DNA of 64,000 bases from Allocoleopsis franciscana PCC 7113. Lineage in GTDB: Bacteria > Cyanobacteriota > Cyanobacteriia > Cyanobacteriales > Coleofasciculaceae. Under the pieces are notes generated by a model. It was given only the letters and a program-made list of their open reading frames with translations. It was not told where the DNA came from and did no database searches. A program made the position numbers and the translations under genes. Within the stretch, counting starts at the first letter, position 1, and every line of letters starts with the position of its first letter. Positions 27,312 to 36,925 of this stretch are shown one piece after another. Location: contig NC_019738.1 of NCBI RefSeq assembly GCF_000317515.1, positions 1,463,501 to 1,527,500 on the forward strand, written 5' to 3'.

Positions 27312-27448
27312 CCTAGTGCAAGAAGGCAGAAGATAAAAGGCAGTTCGCGCAGCGTTCTGGGCAGGAGTAGGCAGAAGGCAAGAAAGTTTGTACAGTAAGC
27401 TTTTTAACCTTTTTCAACTGGATAGTTATTTCTGCCACGCTGCACTAG
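27312..27448. mobile_element. MITE-like element, copy 1
   Basis: A 137-bp unit with imperfect 19-bp terminal inverted repeats: CTAGTGCAAGAAGGCAGAA on the left and the reverse complement of CTAGTGCAGCGTGGCAGAA on the right. It carries no gene. A close inverted copy of 136 bp lies at 54956-55091, sharing the interior block AAGCTTTTTAACCTTTTT and the GCGTTCT core. No target duplication is evident. Confidence 0.65.
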
Positions 27449-27480
27449 TTGAAGTCATTGAGTTTACCTATTAACAAGAC

Positions 27481-28035
27481 ATGGATAATTTTAATTATAA
27501 GCTGGTGTCAGAATTTCGCATTGAAGGACAGTTTTTAGGTTTCGCGAGTGATGAGTTTGGCAAACTAAAATACTTGCGTGTGGCGATTGAGACGGGCGAG
27601 TTTCACATTAAAGTTCCAAAAGAATCGCGTGCTTTTTTCATGCGAATCTTACGACCCAGTGACCAGATCTTAGTGATTGGGACAAAGAAATTAGATAAGC
27701 ATACAGGCCAATTCAAATTAAAAGCTGAGCAAGTCAACAAGCTCACCCTTGACTCACAAGAAATGATTCCTCAGCAGCAAGTATTGCATACTCGACCGAA
27801 AGCGAAAATTCTGATGTGTCAAAAGTCGGGTTGTATCAAGCGAGGGGGTAAACGACTATGTCAAGAATTAGAGGCGACTTTGTGCGATCGCGGTTTGCAA
27901 GACCGAGTGAAAATTGAGCGGACAGGTTGCCTTAAACGCTGTTCCCAAGCACCCAATTTAGTCTTAATGCCTGGTAAAACTCGCTTAAGTGGGATGCATC
28001 CAGAGGCGATCGCAACTCTGATTGAAAATCTCTAA
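27481..28035 (+). CDS. Thioredoxin-like [2Fe-2S] ferredoxin domain protein
   Basis: 184 residues. Residues 1-95 form an N-terminal domain without a known name (EFRIEGQFLGFASDEFGKLK, DQILVIGTKK). Residues 108-184 are a thioredoxin-like [2Fe-2S] domain with four cysteines: C in ILMCQKSGCIKRGGKRLC and then RTGCLKRCSQAPN. Such proteins occur widely in cyanobacteria as possible electron carriers or (2Fe-2S) sensors, often near redox or nif genes. It follows nifVZT in the same direction but is separated by a MITE, so it is probably independent. Partner unknown. Confidence 0.8.
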   Translation: MDNFNYKLVSEFRIEGQFLGFASDEFGKLKYLRVAIETGEFHIKVPKESRAFFMRILRPSDQILVIGTKKLDKHTGQFKLKAEQVNKLTLDSQEMIPQQQVLHTRPKAKILMCQKSGCIKRGGKRLCQELEATLCDRGLQDRVKIERTGCLKRCSQAPNLVLMPGKTRLSGMHPEAIATLIENL

Positions 28036-28068
28036 AAGCTGGCTGGTTTCGCATAATATGAGCCAAGA

Positions 28069-29838
28069 CTATTCATGGACAGTACCATCTGGCATGATGG
28101 TATCAAAAAGCCTTGCTCCATTTAAATTTACACCTCTTAAATTGGCTTTTTTAAGATTTGCTTTTTCTAAGTTGGCATCTCTTAAATCTGCCCCAGCTAG
28201 GTCAGCAAATGAGAGATTAGCCCCACTTAAATTCGCCGCTTGAAGTAATATACCACATAGGTTGGCTGAGACTAAATTCGCACGACTTAAATTAACTTTT
28301 TCCAAATTTAATCCCACCAAATTGGCTCCCGCTAGGTTAGCCCCACTGAAGTTTGTCCGATCATCAACTTTGGGTTTTGCCTGCTTTAAATTGGCTTGAT
28401 AAAGGTTTGCTGCTGCTAAATTGGTATTCTGCAAATTGGCATGTTTAAGATTTGCACCATTTAAATCGGCTCCAGTCAGATTTGCCCCCTCCAAGTTAGC
28501 CTCCTCCAAATTGGCTTCACTGAGGTTGGCCTGAAGAAGTATGGCACTTCCTAAATTAGCCTGAGTGAGGTTGGCTTGGCTCAAATTAGCTTCACTCAAG
28601 TCAGCCGCTTGCAGGTTAGTCGAAGTCAGGTTTGCCCCTTGTAAATGCGCTTTAGCGAGGTCTACATCATTCAAATCGGCACCTGCAAAATTAGCCTTTT
28701 TTAAGGAAGCATGAGGAGCAATTAGGCAAGCACCAGTGGATGCAATATCAAAACCTTGGGGAAAAACAGTTGCTCGATTGTAAATTGCTTGTTCGAGATT
28801 AATCCCTTGAAAATTTGCTCCTTCTAAATGGGTTTCTATCAGATTGGCTTGGCTTAAATCGGCTTGGCTCAAGTCGGCTTGAGTGAGGGTTGATTGTCTC
28901 AAATTAGCCTTGCTCAGATTGGCCTGACTCAGGTTGGCTCCATTCAGGTTTACTTGTTGCGATAGATTGGCTTCACTCAGGTTAGTTTTGCTGAGGTTGG
29001 CTTTTTCTAAGCTTGTTTCTTTGAGTGTGGCATGGCTGAGGTCGGCCTGTTCTAGGTTTGCCTCTTTCAGGTTTGTCTGCCATAAATTAGCTTTACTCAA
29101 TTGAGCTCCCCTCAGATTGGCACCGCTTAGATTGATCCCACTGAGGTTAGCCTGCGCGAGTTTAGCTTGGCTCAAGTTGGCTTGGCTCAGGTTCAAGTCA
29201 TAGCTGAGGAACTTTCCGGCTAAATTAATTCCGCTGAGGTTAGCTCCTGTAAAATCACGTTTCTGCTCGTTATACTGCCTCAAAAATTCTCCAGTGCTGA
29301 TCGCCTTTGAGACGGCGCTGGGCGAAATCGCCCTTTCGGCGGTATTAAAGGAAATCTCGGATTCCGGACTCGCTTCAGGCCAAGTATTTGTCTGTTCATC
29401 GACATCACACTCAGCCTCCTCAAGCTTCACCCATCGATTCGCCAATTCCTCATCCATCACTGGCATTTCAAACGCCTCGATTCCATTGAGGCTCTCATAG
29501 GTATCTAAAGTATCAAACGTTCCGTTCCAATCAACGAACGGATGTTGATTTTGTTGCCAATCGGGATGTTGCTGCTGTTGCCAATAGGTCAGTTTTTCAC
29601 ACAGCTGCCCGATCGCTTCTTGTAAATTTTCCAGCATCGGCAACTCAGCCCGTGTGTTGAATCGTTCGATCAGACGCTCTAACTGGCGTTTAACGTTTAC
29701 TGTATACTTCGCTAAAAGATTCTGCCGCTCTTCTAAAAGCGAAATCCTCGACACCAAAGATACTAGATCCACTTGTGGGACAGACATATTCATTAATATA
29801 GTTTTGGCGACCACAGCTATTTCCATTGTCTTCATCAA
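28069..29838 (-). CDS. Large pentapeptide-repeat protein with coiled-coil N-terminus
   Basis: 589 residues. The first 90 residues are helical with coiled-coil-like stretches (LVSRISLLEERQNLLAKYTV, QAIGQLCEKL), then an acidic linker to about 185. From about 190 to the end there are some 70 A(N/D)LSX-type pentapeptides (ANLSQANL, ADLSQADL), which fold into a right-handed quadrilateral beta-helix. A non-repeat insert near 345-375 (YNRATVFPQGFDIASTGACL) interrupts the helix. No enzyme motif and no signal peptide. Function unknown; such rods usually act as binding or DNA-mimic scaffolds. Confidence 0.85.
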   Translation of the reverse strand: MMKTMEIAVVAKTILMNMSVPQVDLVSLVSRISLLEERQNLLAKYTVNVKRQLERLIERFNTRAELPMLENLQEAIGQLCEKLTYWQQQQHPDWQQNQHPFVDWNGTFDTLDTYESLNGIEAFEMPVMDEELANRWVKLEEAECDVDEQTNTWPEASPESEISFNTAERAISPSAVSKAISTGEFLRQYNEQKRDFTGANLSGINLAGKFLSYDLNLSQANLSQAKLAQANLSGINLSGANLRGAQLSKANLWQTNLKEANLEQADLSHATLKETSLEKANLSKTNLSEANLSQQVNLNGANLSQANLSKANLRQSTLTQADLSQADLSQANLIETHLEGANFQGINLEQAIYNRATVFPQGFDIASTGACLIAPHASLKKANFAGADLNDVDLAKAHLQGANLTSTNLQAADLSEANLSQANLTQANLGSAILLQANLSEANLEEANLEGANLTGADLNGANLKHANLQNTNLAAANLYQANLKQAKPKVDDRTNFSGANLAGANLVGLNLEKVNLSRANLVSANLCGILLQAANLSGANLSFADLAGADLRDANLEKANLKKANLRGVNLNGARLFDTIMPDGTVHE

Positions 29839-30161
29839 GTAAAGCGATCGCCAAAATTCAGCCCATACCCTTGTGGTTAAGCAGCAATTAGGCCGCCTTA
29901 GCCACGCTTTGACAAGGTTATAACCTCTAACCTAATTCGTTAAGCGAGTGATGACTGCTTTTCCGCCCCATCTCCCTTAACTGACATCTTGCACCTTTGT
30001 CGGTAAGCCTCCACACCCGCCAAGAAATTAATTTCTTGGCTTATAGCTCAAGTCCATTGAAATGGACTGAAACTCTTATTCAGTCGTATGAAGACGAATG
30101 CGAGCTGTGAGCCAGGGGTTTAAACCCCTGGCGGGTTATGGCAACTGATGCAAGATCTCCT
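29839..30161. repeat. Spacer with two palindromic repeats
   Basis: 323 bp without a gene. It holds a near-perfect palindrome GCCAAGAAATTAATTTCTTGGC (positions 30018-30040 region) and another with arms GCCAGGGGTTT and AAACCCCTGGC at about 30111-30133. Both are typical dispersed cyanobacterial palindromes; between them lie TCCATTGAAATGGA-type short inverted units. Confidence 0.5.
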
Positions 30162-30974
30162 TTAACTCTTCATCCAGACTTGCGGCTGACGAAATTGATA
30201 GACATCCTCAATCACCCTCACCCAACCCTCACCCAGAGATTCTAAGAGGCGATCGCCTTTTTCCTTCGTCGCGACTGTCGCATCCCCCATCACCCCACTC
30301 TGACTTAAATCCCGCGTCACCCAAGCAAACGGCAGCTTCCCTTCCATACTCAGCAGGCTATCCTCTGGTAACTCTTGGGGATACTCAGCAACGGCTCTTT
30401 CCATTTTCACCTGTTCCGGTAAAATCGAGAGCAACAAGCTCGTTTCCCCATCTCCGGCATGGATGCCATACTCCAACTCTTTCAGCGTGAGTAATTCCTT
30501 GGCAATGTTCGGTACTCGCCAGGTAAACAACGGGAAAATCAGAAAATCCTCATACTTCTGATGAATATCCCGTGCTGCAATTTCCATCACCTGCGGCTGT
30601 CCTCCATGAGCGTTCATCAGTACTAACTTCCGAAACCCGGAGCGATAGATACTGTCTGCCATTTCCGTCAGTACGGCTAATAGGGTTTGGGCGCTCAAGG
30701 TAATCGTGCCTGGGAAGTGCCAATGCTCATTGGATTTGCCGTAATAAAGGGGAGGTAGAGCATAAGCGGGAATGGTGGGATTGAGTTTTGATAAAGCTTT
30801 ACCCAGAACAGCAGAGGCGATCGCAGAATCTACAATAATCGGTAAATGAGGGCCATGTTGTTCAATTGACCCCACCGGTTGAATAATCACCACATTTTCC
30901 TTATCTGGCATCGCCTGAATATCAGTCCAAGTTAGATAGGGAAAGAAGCGATCGGGGGGAATAAAGCCGTGCAT
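30162..30974 (-). CDS. Creatininase family amidohydrolase
   Basis: 270 residues of the creatinine amidohydrolase family. Metal-binding motifs are VGSIEQHGPHLP (Glu-His), NAHGGQPQVMEIA and YGIHAGDGETSLLL. The family hydrolyses cyclic amides such as creatinine, or acts in degradation of pterin- or flavin-like amides; the true substrate is not decided by sequence. Similar genes occur beside cytosine-deaminase-like and FAD-oxidase genes, and such genes lie on the same strand 3 kb away in this window, beyond the sbtAB insertion. Confidence 0.82.
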   Translation of the reverse strand: MHGFIPPDRFFPYLTWTDIQAMPDKENVVIIQPVGSIEQHGPHLPIIVDSAIASAVLGKALSKLNPTIPAYALPPLYYGKSNEHWHFPGTITLSAQTLLAVLTEMADSIYRSGFRKLVLMNAHGGQPQVMEIAARDIHQKYEDFLIFPLFTWRVPNIAKELLTLKELEYGIHAGDGETSLLLSILPEQVKMERAVAEYPQELPEDSLLSMEGKLPFAWVTRDLSQSGVMGDATVATKEKGDRLLESLGEGWVRVIEDVYQFRQPQVWMKS

Positions 30975-31551
30975 CTTATATTTTTTTGATGATTTTAAGC
31001 AATTGAATGGAACGGGATGAATTCGCCCTAGCTCGAATCACTCTTTTGGATTGCTTTTCAAATGATGATCTTAGCGTTCTTTTTCAGCAACCCCTTTTCA
31101 GCAGCACCTTTTCCGTGACGATGACAAGCTTGCTGGCTTCCTGGGCCATCCGGGTTACCTCTTGATGCGTTCTGTTACGACAATTCAAGGCAATACTCTA
31201 TGTTTTGCCTTGAACAATATCTTTAAGTTTATGCCAAAGATCGGCGAATCCACTACCCTCTGTTGAGAAAGATTGATTGAGATTAGTGGAAGCATTTTAT
31301 AAAAAACACTTATCCTTTTGGCGCTATGACCACCATTCAACCAGCAAATCTAACTATAAACTTAAGAATATCGTTCAAGGCGAAACCATAGATGTCTGTC
31401 TTCTGTTCGACATCAAGGCCAGGTTTGAACGACCCAGTCTCTCTCCTTGAGACACTCTCCATTCACAGGTGAATTTATAACAGGTGTTTCCGTAGCGGTG
31501 GGCAAGTTCCCGTCACCGCCACATACATTCGATCAACATGGAGCGTATACG
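30975..31551. other. Spacer between creatininase gene and small membrane protein
   Basis: 577 bp with no supported gene; only short frames without ribosome sites are present. I see no tRNA, strong hairpin or repeat family. It may be part of the left border of the sbtAB island. Confidence 0.4.
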
Positions 31552-31797
31552 ATGAACAAGTTTGACCCAACTAAACTGCGAACCAAATTTGATAACACCA
31601 GCGAAGGCTGGCTAGTGCAGGTGTATAGCGCAGATCGCCGCCTGCTGTGCGTGTTCGATTCGTCTCACGCCTGGACTTTTTTGTTGGGCAGTGGGTTCGG
31701 TCTTCTACTGGCGGTGGGGTGGTTTAACCTCGCCAGTTACAGTCCATCCAAGACTTATGAACCGTCAACAGCTCCCCCTGAAATGTGGATTGATTAG
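31552..31797 (+). CDS. Small single-span membrane protein, unknown function
   Basis: 81 residues from MNKFDPTKLRTKFDNTSEGW, with GGAG 11 bp upstream; the frame can extend 35 codons but has no good start there. Residues 1-35 are soluble and basic, about 37-58 form one membrane segment (WTFLLGSGFGLLLAVGWFNL), and the rest is a short Pro/Ser-rich tail. I do not recognise it. It lies upstream of sbtA on the same strand, which may be chance or part of the same inserted block. Confidence 0.45.
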   Translation: MNKFDPTKLRTKFDNTSEGWLVQVYSADRRLLCVFDSSHAWTFLLGSGFGLLLAVGWFNLASYSPSKTYEPSTAPPEMWID

Positions 31798-32213
31798 CTC
31801 AGTCATTGCTAGAAGAGTGGTGTCCACGCAACTCTTCCGATTTTGCTGATCCCATACCGTCCTTGGCGCAATATCCGTGTATGGGGAAAATTCGATGATC
31901 GCAATTTACACTGACCACAGATATACGGGTTTTCTGAAAATAAAGGAAAAACTTATGATTTGAATTTGAAATTACTTGGCATATCAATGTAAAGCGATCG
32001 CAAATTTGTGCGAAATTAAAGATAGGCTTAAGTACATAGAATTTTGGGTCTTAATAGATATTGATCTATCCATAGAAGTTACTGTGGGACAGCGACACCT
32101 TCCAGCCCCATTCGGAGAGCGGCAGGGTTTAAGCGCTGCACCCTTCTCTTACTTCTTAAAGCTCAATTATCACAATAATAGCTCTTTTTTAGAGGATGCA
32201 GAAGGAGGTATTC
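31798..32213. other. Upstream region of sbtA
   Basis: 416 bp with no supported gene. A HIP1 octamer lies near 31993. Promoters of sbtA in other cyanobacteria are CO2-responsive through NdhR/CcmR or CmpR type regulators, but I cannot point to a convincing operator here. A very strong AAGGAGG lies at 32203-32209. Confidence 0.4.
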
Positions 32214-33347
32214 ATGGATTTTTTGTCCTTGTTCTTGATGGACTTCGTTAAGCAGTTGCAGTCCCCAACACTTGGTTTTTTGATTGGTGGTATGGTCATT
32301 GCCGCCCTTGGTACCGAATTGGTAATTCCAGAGGCGATTAATCAGATCATCGTCTTCATGCTGCTCATGAAAATCGGTCTGACTGGTGGTATGGCGATCC
32401 GCAATTCCAACCTGACGGAGATGATTTTACCCGCAGCGTTTGCTGTAGCAGTAGGGATTATTGTTGTATTCATCGCGCGCTATACGTTGGCCAAGCTGCC
32501 GAACGTCAAAACCGTAGATGCGATTGCGACCGGGGGGTTGTTTGGTGCGGTGAGTGGCTCTACTATGGCTGCCGCCCTGACGCTCCTGGAAGAGCAAAAA
32601 ATGCCATACGAGGCATGGGCTGCCGCACTCTATCCCTTCATGGATATCCCAGCGCTTGTAATGGCGATTGTGGTGGCCAACATTTATCTCAACCACAAGA
32701 AGAAGCGTAGTGCAGCAGGCGAGTCTCTCAGCAAGCAGGAGTATCTCAGCAAGCAGACCGTTGCAGCAGGCAATTATCCCGATCAGCAGGATTATCCCAG
32801 CAGCCGGCAAGAGTATCTCAGAAAGCAGCAGTCTGTGGATAATCGGGTCAAAATATGGCCGATCGTGAAGGAAAGCCTCCAGGGCCCTGCCTTATCGGCA
32901 ATGTTGCTCGGCATTGCTCTTGGCCTGTTCACCCAGCCGGAAAGTGTCTATAAAAGCTTCTACGACCCCCTCTTCCGCGGCTTGCTTTCGATCTTGATGC
33001 TGGTCATGGGTATGGAGGCTTGGTCAAGACTTGGCGAACTACGTAAGGTAGCTCAGTGGTACGTCGTGTATAGCGTAGTGGCACCGCTGGTGCATGGGTT
33101 CATCGCCTTCGGTCTCGGCATGATTGCCCACTACACCACGGGATTCAGCCTGGGCGGTGTTGTGATCCTGGCCGTCATCGCCGCCTCCAGTTCAGACATC
33201 TCAGGTCCGCCCACGTTGCGAGCTGGGATTCCATCAGCCAATCCCTCTGCCTACATCGGTGCTTCCACAGCCATCGGTACACCCATTGCGATTGGTATAG
33301 CAATACCGCTCTTCCTCGGGCTCGCCCAGGCGATCAGCGGCAGCTAA
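32214..33347 (+). CDS. sbtA: Sodium-dependent bicarbonate transporter SbtA
   Basis: 377 residues from MDFLSLFLMDFVKQLQSPTL, chosen because AAGGAGG is 5 bp upstream. SbtA is the high-affinity Na+/HCO3- symporter of the cyanobacterial carbon-concentrating mechanism, in the plasma membrane. About ten membrane helices occur in two inverted halves; conserved blocks are GGLFGAVSGSTMAAALTLLE and SSSDISGPPTLRAGIPSANP. The cytoplasmic loop near residues 160-215 holds repeated SKQEYLSKQ and RQEYLRKQ units, a local expansion. sbtB follows after 93 bp. Confidence 0.95.
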   Translation: MDFLSLFLMDFVKQLQSPTLGFLIGGMVIAALGTELVIPEAINQIIVFMLLMKIGLTGGMAIRNSNLTEMILPAAFAVAVGIIVVFIARYTLAKLPNVKTVDAIATGGLFGAVSGSTMAAALTLLEEQKMPYEAWAAALYPFMDIPALVMAIVVANIYLNHKKKRSAAGESLSKQEYLSKQTVAAGNYPDQQDYPSSRQEYLRKQQSVDNRVKIWPIVKESLQGPALSAMLLGIALGLFTQPESVYKSFYDPLFRGLLSILMLVMGMEAWSRLGELRKVAQWYVVYSVVAPLVHGFIAFGLGMIAHYTTGFSLGGVVILAVIAASSSDISGPPTLRAGIPSANPSAYIGASTAIGTPIAIGIAIPLFLGLAQAISGS

Positions 33348-33383
33348 TCCCAGACGGGTCGCGGTCTTTCGGCCCTCCCTTGA

Positions 33384-33773
<390 letters not shown>

Positions 33774-33796
33774 ATTGAGACGACTCGAAACAAAAA

Positions 33797-33822
33797 AAAG
33801 CCGGGGCATGACCCCGGTTTTT
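33797..33822 (+). terminator. Rho-independent terminator of sbtAB
   Basis: CCGGGG (33801-33806) pairs with CCCCGG (33812-33817) around a 5-nt loop. A poly-A stretch lies before and a T-run after, giving the usual stem plus U-tail. Confidence 0.85.
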
Positions 33823-33852
33823 AGTAGCCGTATTTCTTGCCTGCGGGACTTG

Positions 33853-34051
33853 GGTCTCAGTTGCAGTCCCCGACACTCGGCTTTCTGATTGGTGGTATGG
33901 TCATTGCCGCCCTCGGTAGCCAACTGGAAATTCCAGATGGGATCTATAAGTTCATCGTCTTCATGCTGCTCATAAAAGTCGGCCTGAGCGGCGGCATTGC
34001 GATCCGCAATGGCAATCTGCCATAGATGCTGTTACCCGCGCTGTTCGCCGT
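33853..34051 (+). pseudogene. Truncated second copy of sbtA
   Basis: A fragment directly after the sbtAB terminator encodes SQLQSPTLGFLIGGMVIAAL, then SQLEIPDGIYKFIVFMLLIK and SGGIAIRNGN. It matches SbtA residues of about 14-75. A stop codon interrupts it at 34023, after which the reading LLPALFAVVY is still recognisable, so the gene decayed after duplication. It lacks the start and the remaining four fifths of the gene. It ends within about 6 bp of the neighbouring oxidase stop codon. Confidence 0.85.
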
Positions 34052-34057
34052 GGTATA

Positions 34058-35440
34058 TTAACGCTCCAGCCAAGCTCTCATCTTACCGGGATTCAGCAAC
34101 CCATAAGGGTCAATCTGTTCTTTGAACTTTAATTGCTCAACATTAACGGTTTTCATCCCCCCATCTTCCAGAATGTAGGTGTGAGGATTGGCAATGAAAG
34201 CTCCCTTCTCTTCGTGATAGTGAATGATTTCGTTGAGGCGTTCTTCAGTGGTGTAGCGCACCACTTGCAATCCGCCGGGAATCACTTGCCCATTCGTCCG
34301 CAGAAATTCCAAATGCATTAATACCTCATCACCAAAATGATGATAGAAATGCTCCACTCGCTCTAGGGTAAAAAAGAACGTTTGGAGATAAGTTAGGGAG
34401 GGGTCAGCGCTGCGGGCGTGTAAGGTGGTATGATTCCACGTAAATTCTACTAAGCTGGTTCCTTTGCTGGCTTCTTGAGCGGGTTTCTGATATGTAACTT
34501 GACCCCCATTCTCCCGAACTAAATCTTGGAACGGTTCTAGGCATGACTCGGCAATCATCAGTAAGGCACAGTGCTTGTTTTCGGGAAGGTAATTCTTGAG
34601 GGCGGTAAAGTAAGAAGGAATGGGCCATGCATGAATGCTGATCAGCTTCTTCATTAAACCATCGCTATGAGCCAAGGCTTCACCAAATCTTGCTGCCGTC
34701 ATGAAGTCATCAAAGACGACAATAATCTCAGCCCAAGCATAAGCTGGGGCAAGGGGAATTTCTAATTCGGTGATAATGCCATTGGTGCCATAAGCGTGAT
34801 TTACCTTTTGTACCTCATCCCCACGAAGTTCAAGGACACGCGGTTCATCTTCTAGGGTAACGACACGGACAGCATGAAGATTGCCGCGATCGCGCAATTG
34901 CCCATAAGTAATGGAACCAATTCCCCCACTTCCTCCCCCGATAAATCCGCCAATGGTTGCTGTGCGGTACGTTGAGGGCACCATCCGCAACTCCCAACCC
35001 ATCTCCCGTGCCTGTTTATCAAACGCCGACAGTTTCACCCCAGGTTCCACACAAGCTAATCCGGGTTTAATCCAGCGAATGCCATGCATCCGCGTGGTAT
35101 CCAGAATTATCCCGCCACTGAGGGGGATACACTGCCCATAGTTACCCGTACCTGCCCCCCGCACGGTTAGGGGTACCTGATACTTGACACAGACTGCCGC
35201 CACTCGCAGAACTTCGGCCTCATTCGTGGGACGAACGACTAAATCTGCTCGCTTATCGCAGAGTGTTTGTTGTAGTACTGGGCTGAAATGGTAATAGTCT
35301 AGAGACAGTTTGGTAATCTGGGAAGATTCCCTAATAATTTCGATGCCAGCTAGTTCAGATGCGATCGCATCCCAATCAACAAGTTTAGGGGTAGTCGAAG
35401 TCATTGGATTTTGGGTGTTGGATGTTGGATTTTCCCCCAA
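34058..35440 (-). CDS. FAD-binding oxidoreductase (GlcD/vanillyl-alcohol oxidase-type)
   Basis: 460 residues. The FAD-binding PP-loop domain occupies the N-terminal half (VVRPTNEAEVLRVAAVCVKY, RGAGTGNYGQCIPLSGGIIL, GGFIGGGSGGIGSITYGQLR). The C-terminal FAD-oxidase domain follows, ending PYGLLNPGKMRAWLER, the family end. The substrate is unknown; relatives oxidise glycolate, lactate or similar hydroxy acids. It follows a deaminase gene and a permease gene in one minus-strand series. The start ATG lies 70 bp after the deaminase stop. Confidence 0.82.
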   Translation of the reverse strand: MGENPTSNTQNPMTSTTPKLVDWDAIASELAGIEIIRESSQITKLSLDYYHFSPVLQQTLCDKRADLVVRPTNEAEVLRVAAVCVKYQVPLTVRGAGTGNYGQCIPLSGGIILDTTRMHGIRWIKPGLACVEPGVKLSAFDKQAREMGWELRMVPSTYRTATIGGFIGGGSGGIGSITYGQLRDRGNLHAVRVVTLEDEPRVLELRGDEVQKVNHAYGTNGIITELEIPLAPAYAWAEIIVVFDDFMTAARFGEALAHSDGLMKKLISIHAWPIPSYFTALKNYLPENKHCALLMIAESCLEPFQDLVRENGGQVTYQKPAQEASKGTSLVEFTWNHTTLHARSADPSLTYLQTFFFTLERVEHFYHHFGDEVLMHLEFLRTNGQVIPGGLQVVRYTTEERLNEIIHYHEEKGAFIANPHTYILEDGGMKTVNVEQLKFKEQIDPYGLLNPGKMRAWLER

Positions 35441-35509
35441 AAAACAGGTGGAGGTTTTGTCTACTTCACTAAGTTAAGGCATGATATATTATGACCTTAC
35501 CCTATCCGG

Positions 35510-36826
35510 TCAAGCTAATTTTCTAACTAAATCATCGAGTTCAGCGTAATCGGGTAAAGTCGTATCAATCGCTTTACCTTTTCTGAGCACAAGGCGATCG
35601 CTCTGAGGACGGGACAAGAGTTCACTGAAGTTTCGTCCTTTAAATACAATTAAATTAGCCGGTAATCCAACCCCAATTCGACTCACACCAGACAACCCCA
35701 TTAAGTCAGCCGATGTCTTAGTAACAGCACAAGGCCAATCTCCATAAGGCATATCTAACTGGGCAATCCTGACAGATTGGGTAAAGACTTCTAAAACATC
35801 ATGATCGCCAAAACCATAAAATGGATCGCGGCAGTTATCGCTAGCAACAGCCACAGGAATACCGTACTGTTTCAATTCATTGAGTAATGTTACTCCCCGC
35901 CAGCGTGGTGTAGTGTGGGGCTTTCTATCTTGAAGATAGAGGTTACACATGGGTAGACTAACAATACCAATCCCTGCCTGTTTGACTAAATCCAACGTTT
36001 TTTGGACGACATTGGATTCCTGTACAGCTAAACTACAACAGTGACCACAAACCACTTGTCCAGTAAACTCATGACGGAGGGCTGCTTCTGCTACCTTCTG
36101 CAAACAAATTGAATTCGGATCGTTGTTTTCATCCGTATGTAAATCTAGATTCAAACCCCGTTCTTTAGCCAGAAAAAATACAGTATCCAGTTCGGCATCT
36201 AAGTCAGGATTGATAAAAGCCACTCCCCCAATAATGCCCTTTACTTCAGCAATTTTATCAGCTAAAGCCGCACCTTCTGGGGTTTGGTAGTAGTCAATCG
36301 TAACGAGGGAAACGGCTTGCAAAATCAATCGATCACACCATTCTTTTTGCAGGGCTTTGAATACCTCTAAACTAATTTCTGCCTGTTGCCCAAACGAGTC
36401 AATATGAGTCCGGATAGCTTGAGTTCCATGGGCATAGCTGCACTTTAAACCAAATTCCATGCGACGATAGACATCTTCCGCCTGCCAATATTGTTCGCTA
36501 TCTAGTTTTGCGGCTTCAAGAGCACTATCAAAAGTACCATCAGGATTAGGAGAACGTGTCCAAATATGACCTTTATCTAAATGGGTGTGCATATCCACAA
36601 AACAAGGCCACACTTGCCCACCGCGCAGATTTACAGTTGGCGTCTCTCCTGTATCGCAGCCATCGGCAGTGATAATTTGGACAATATTACCATCAGCAAT
36701 TTCCAGGTCAATTAAACATAAACCTTCCCCGGTTTGCTGGGCTGTAACACTAGAGTCATGGAGGCTCAAGACTGACGCAGGTACATGCACATTTTTTAGC
36801 CAGTAGTGTTCCGCTGTTGGAATCAT
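35510..36826 (-). CDS. Cytosine-deaminase-like amidohydrolase
   Basis: 438 residues with the metal-dependent amidohydrolase fold. Motifs are FVDMHTHLDKGHIW (first metal His pair), LDLHTDENNDPNS (His, Glu), VVCGHCCSLAV (His) and VASDNCRDPFYGFGDHDVLE (metal Asp), matching CodA-type cytosine deaminases. N-terminal residues 1-60 and the C-terminal part form the small composite beta domain. Substrate could be cytosine, another pyrimidine or a cyclic amide. It is encoded between the permease and oxidase genes, supporting uptake and breakdown of a nitrogen-containing ring compound. Confidence 0.8.
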   Translation of the reverse strand: MIPTAEHYWLKNVHVPASVLSLHDSSVTAQQTGEGLCLIDLEIADGNIVQIITADGCDTGETPTVNLRGGQVWPCFVDMHTHLDKGHIWTRSPNPDGTFDSALEAAKLDSEQYWQAEDVYRRMEFGLKCSYAHGTQAIRTHIDSFGQQAEISLEVFKALQKEWCDRLILQAVSLVTIDYYQTPEGAALADKIAEVKGIIGGVAFINPDLDAELDTVFFLAKERGLNLDLHTDENNDPNSICLQKVAEAALRHEFTGQVVCGHCCSLAVQESNVVQKTLDLVKQAGIGIVSLPMCNLYLQDRKPHTTPRWRGVTLLNELKQYGIPVAVASDNCRDPFYGFGDHDVLEVFTQSVRIAQLDMPYGDWPCAVTKTSADLMGLSGVSRIGVGLPANLIVFKGRNFSELLSRPQSDRLVLRKGKAIDTTLPDYAELDDLVRKLA

Positions 36827-36925
36827 CAGATTTAATTAATGCTTGAATATTAGAAACTCAAAAGTTCAAATTACTTTCTATTTTTTCCTCTCTGTGCCCT
36901 CTGTGTCTGGAGCAGTTCGTTGATT

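Noticed and set aside
31976-32251. 91-codon frame upstream of sbtA
   Set aside because: It overlaps the sbtA start, has no ribosome site and no recognisable sequence.
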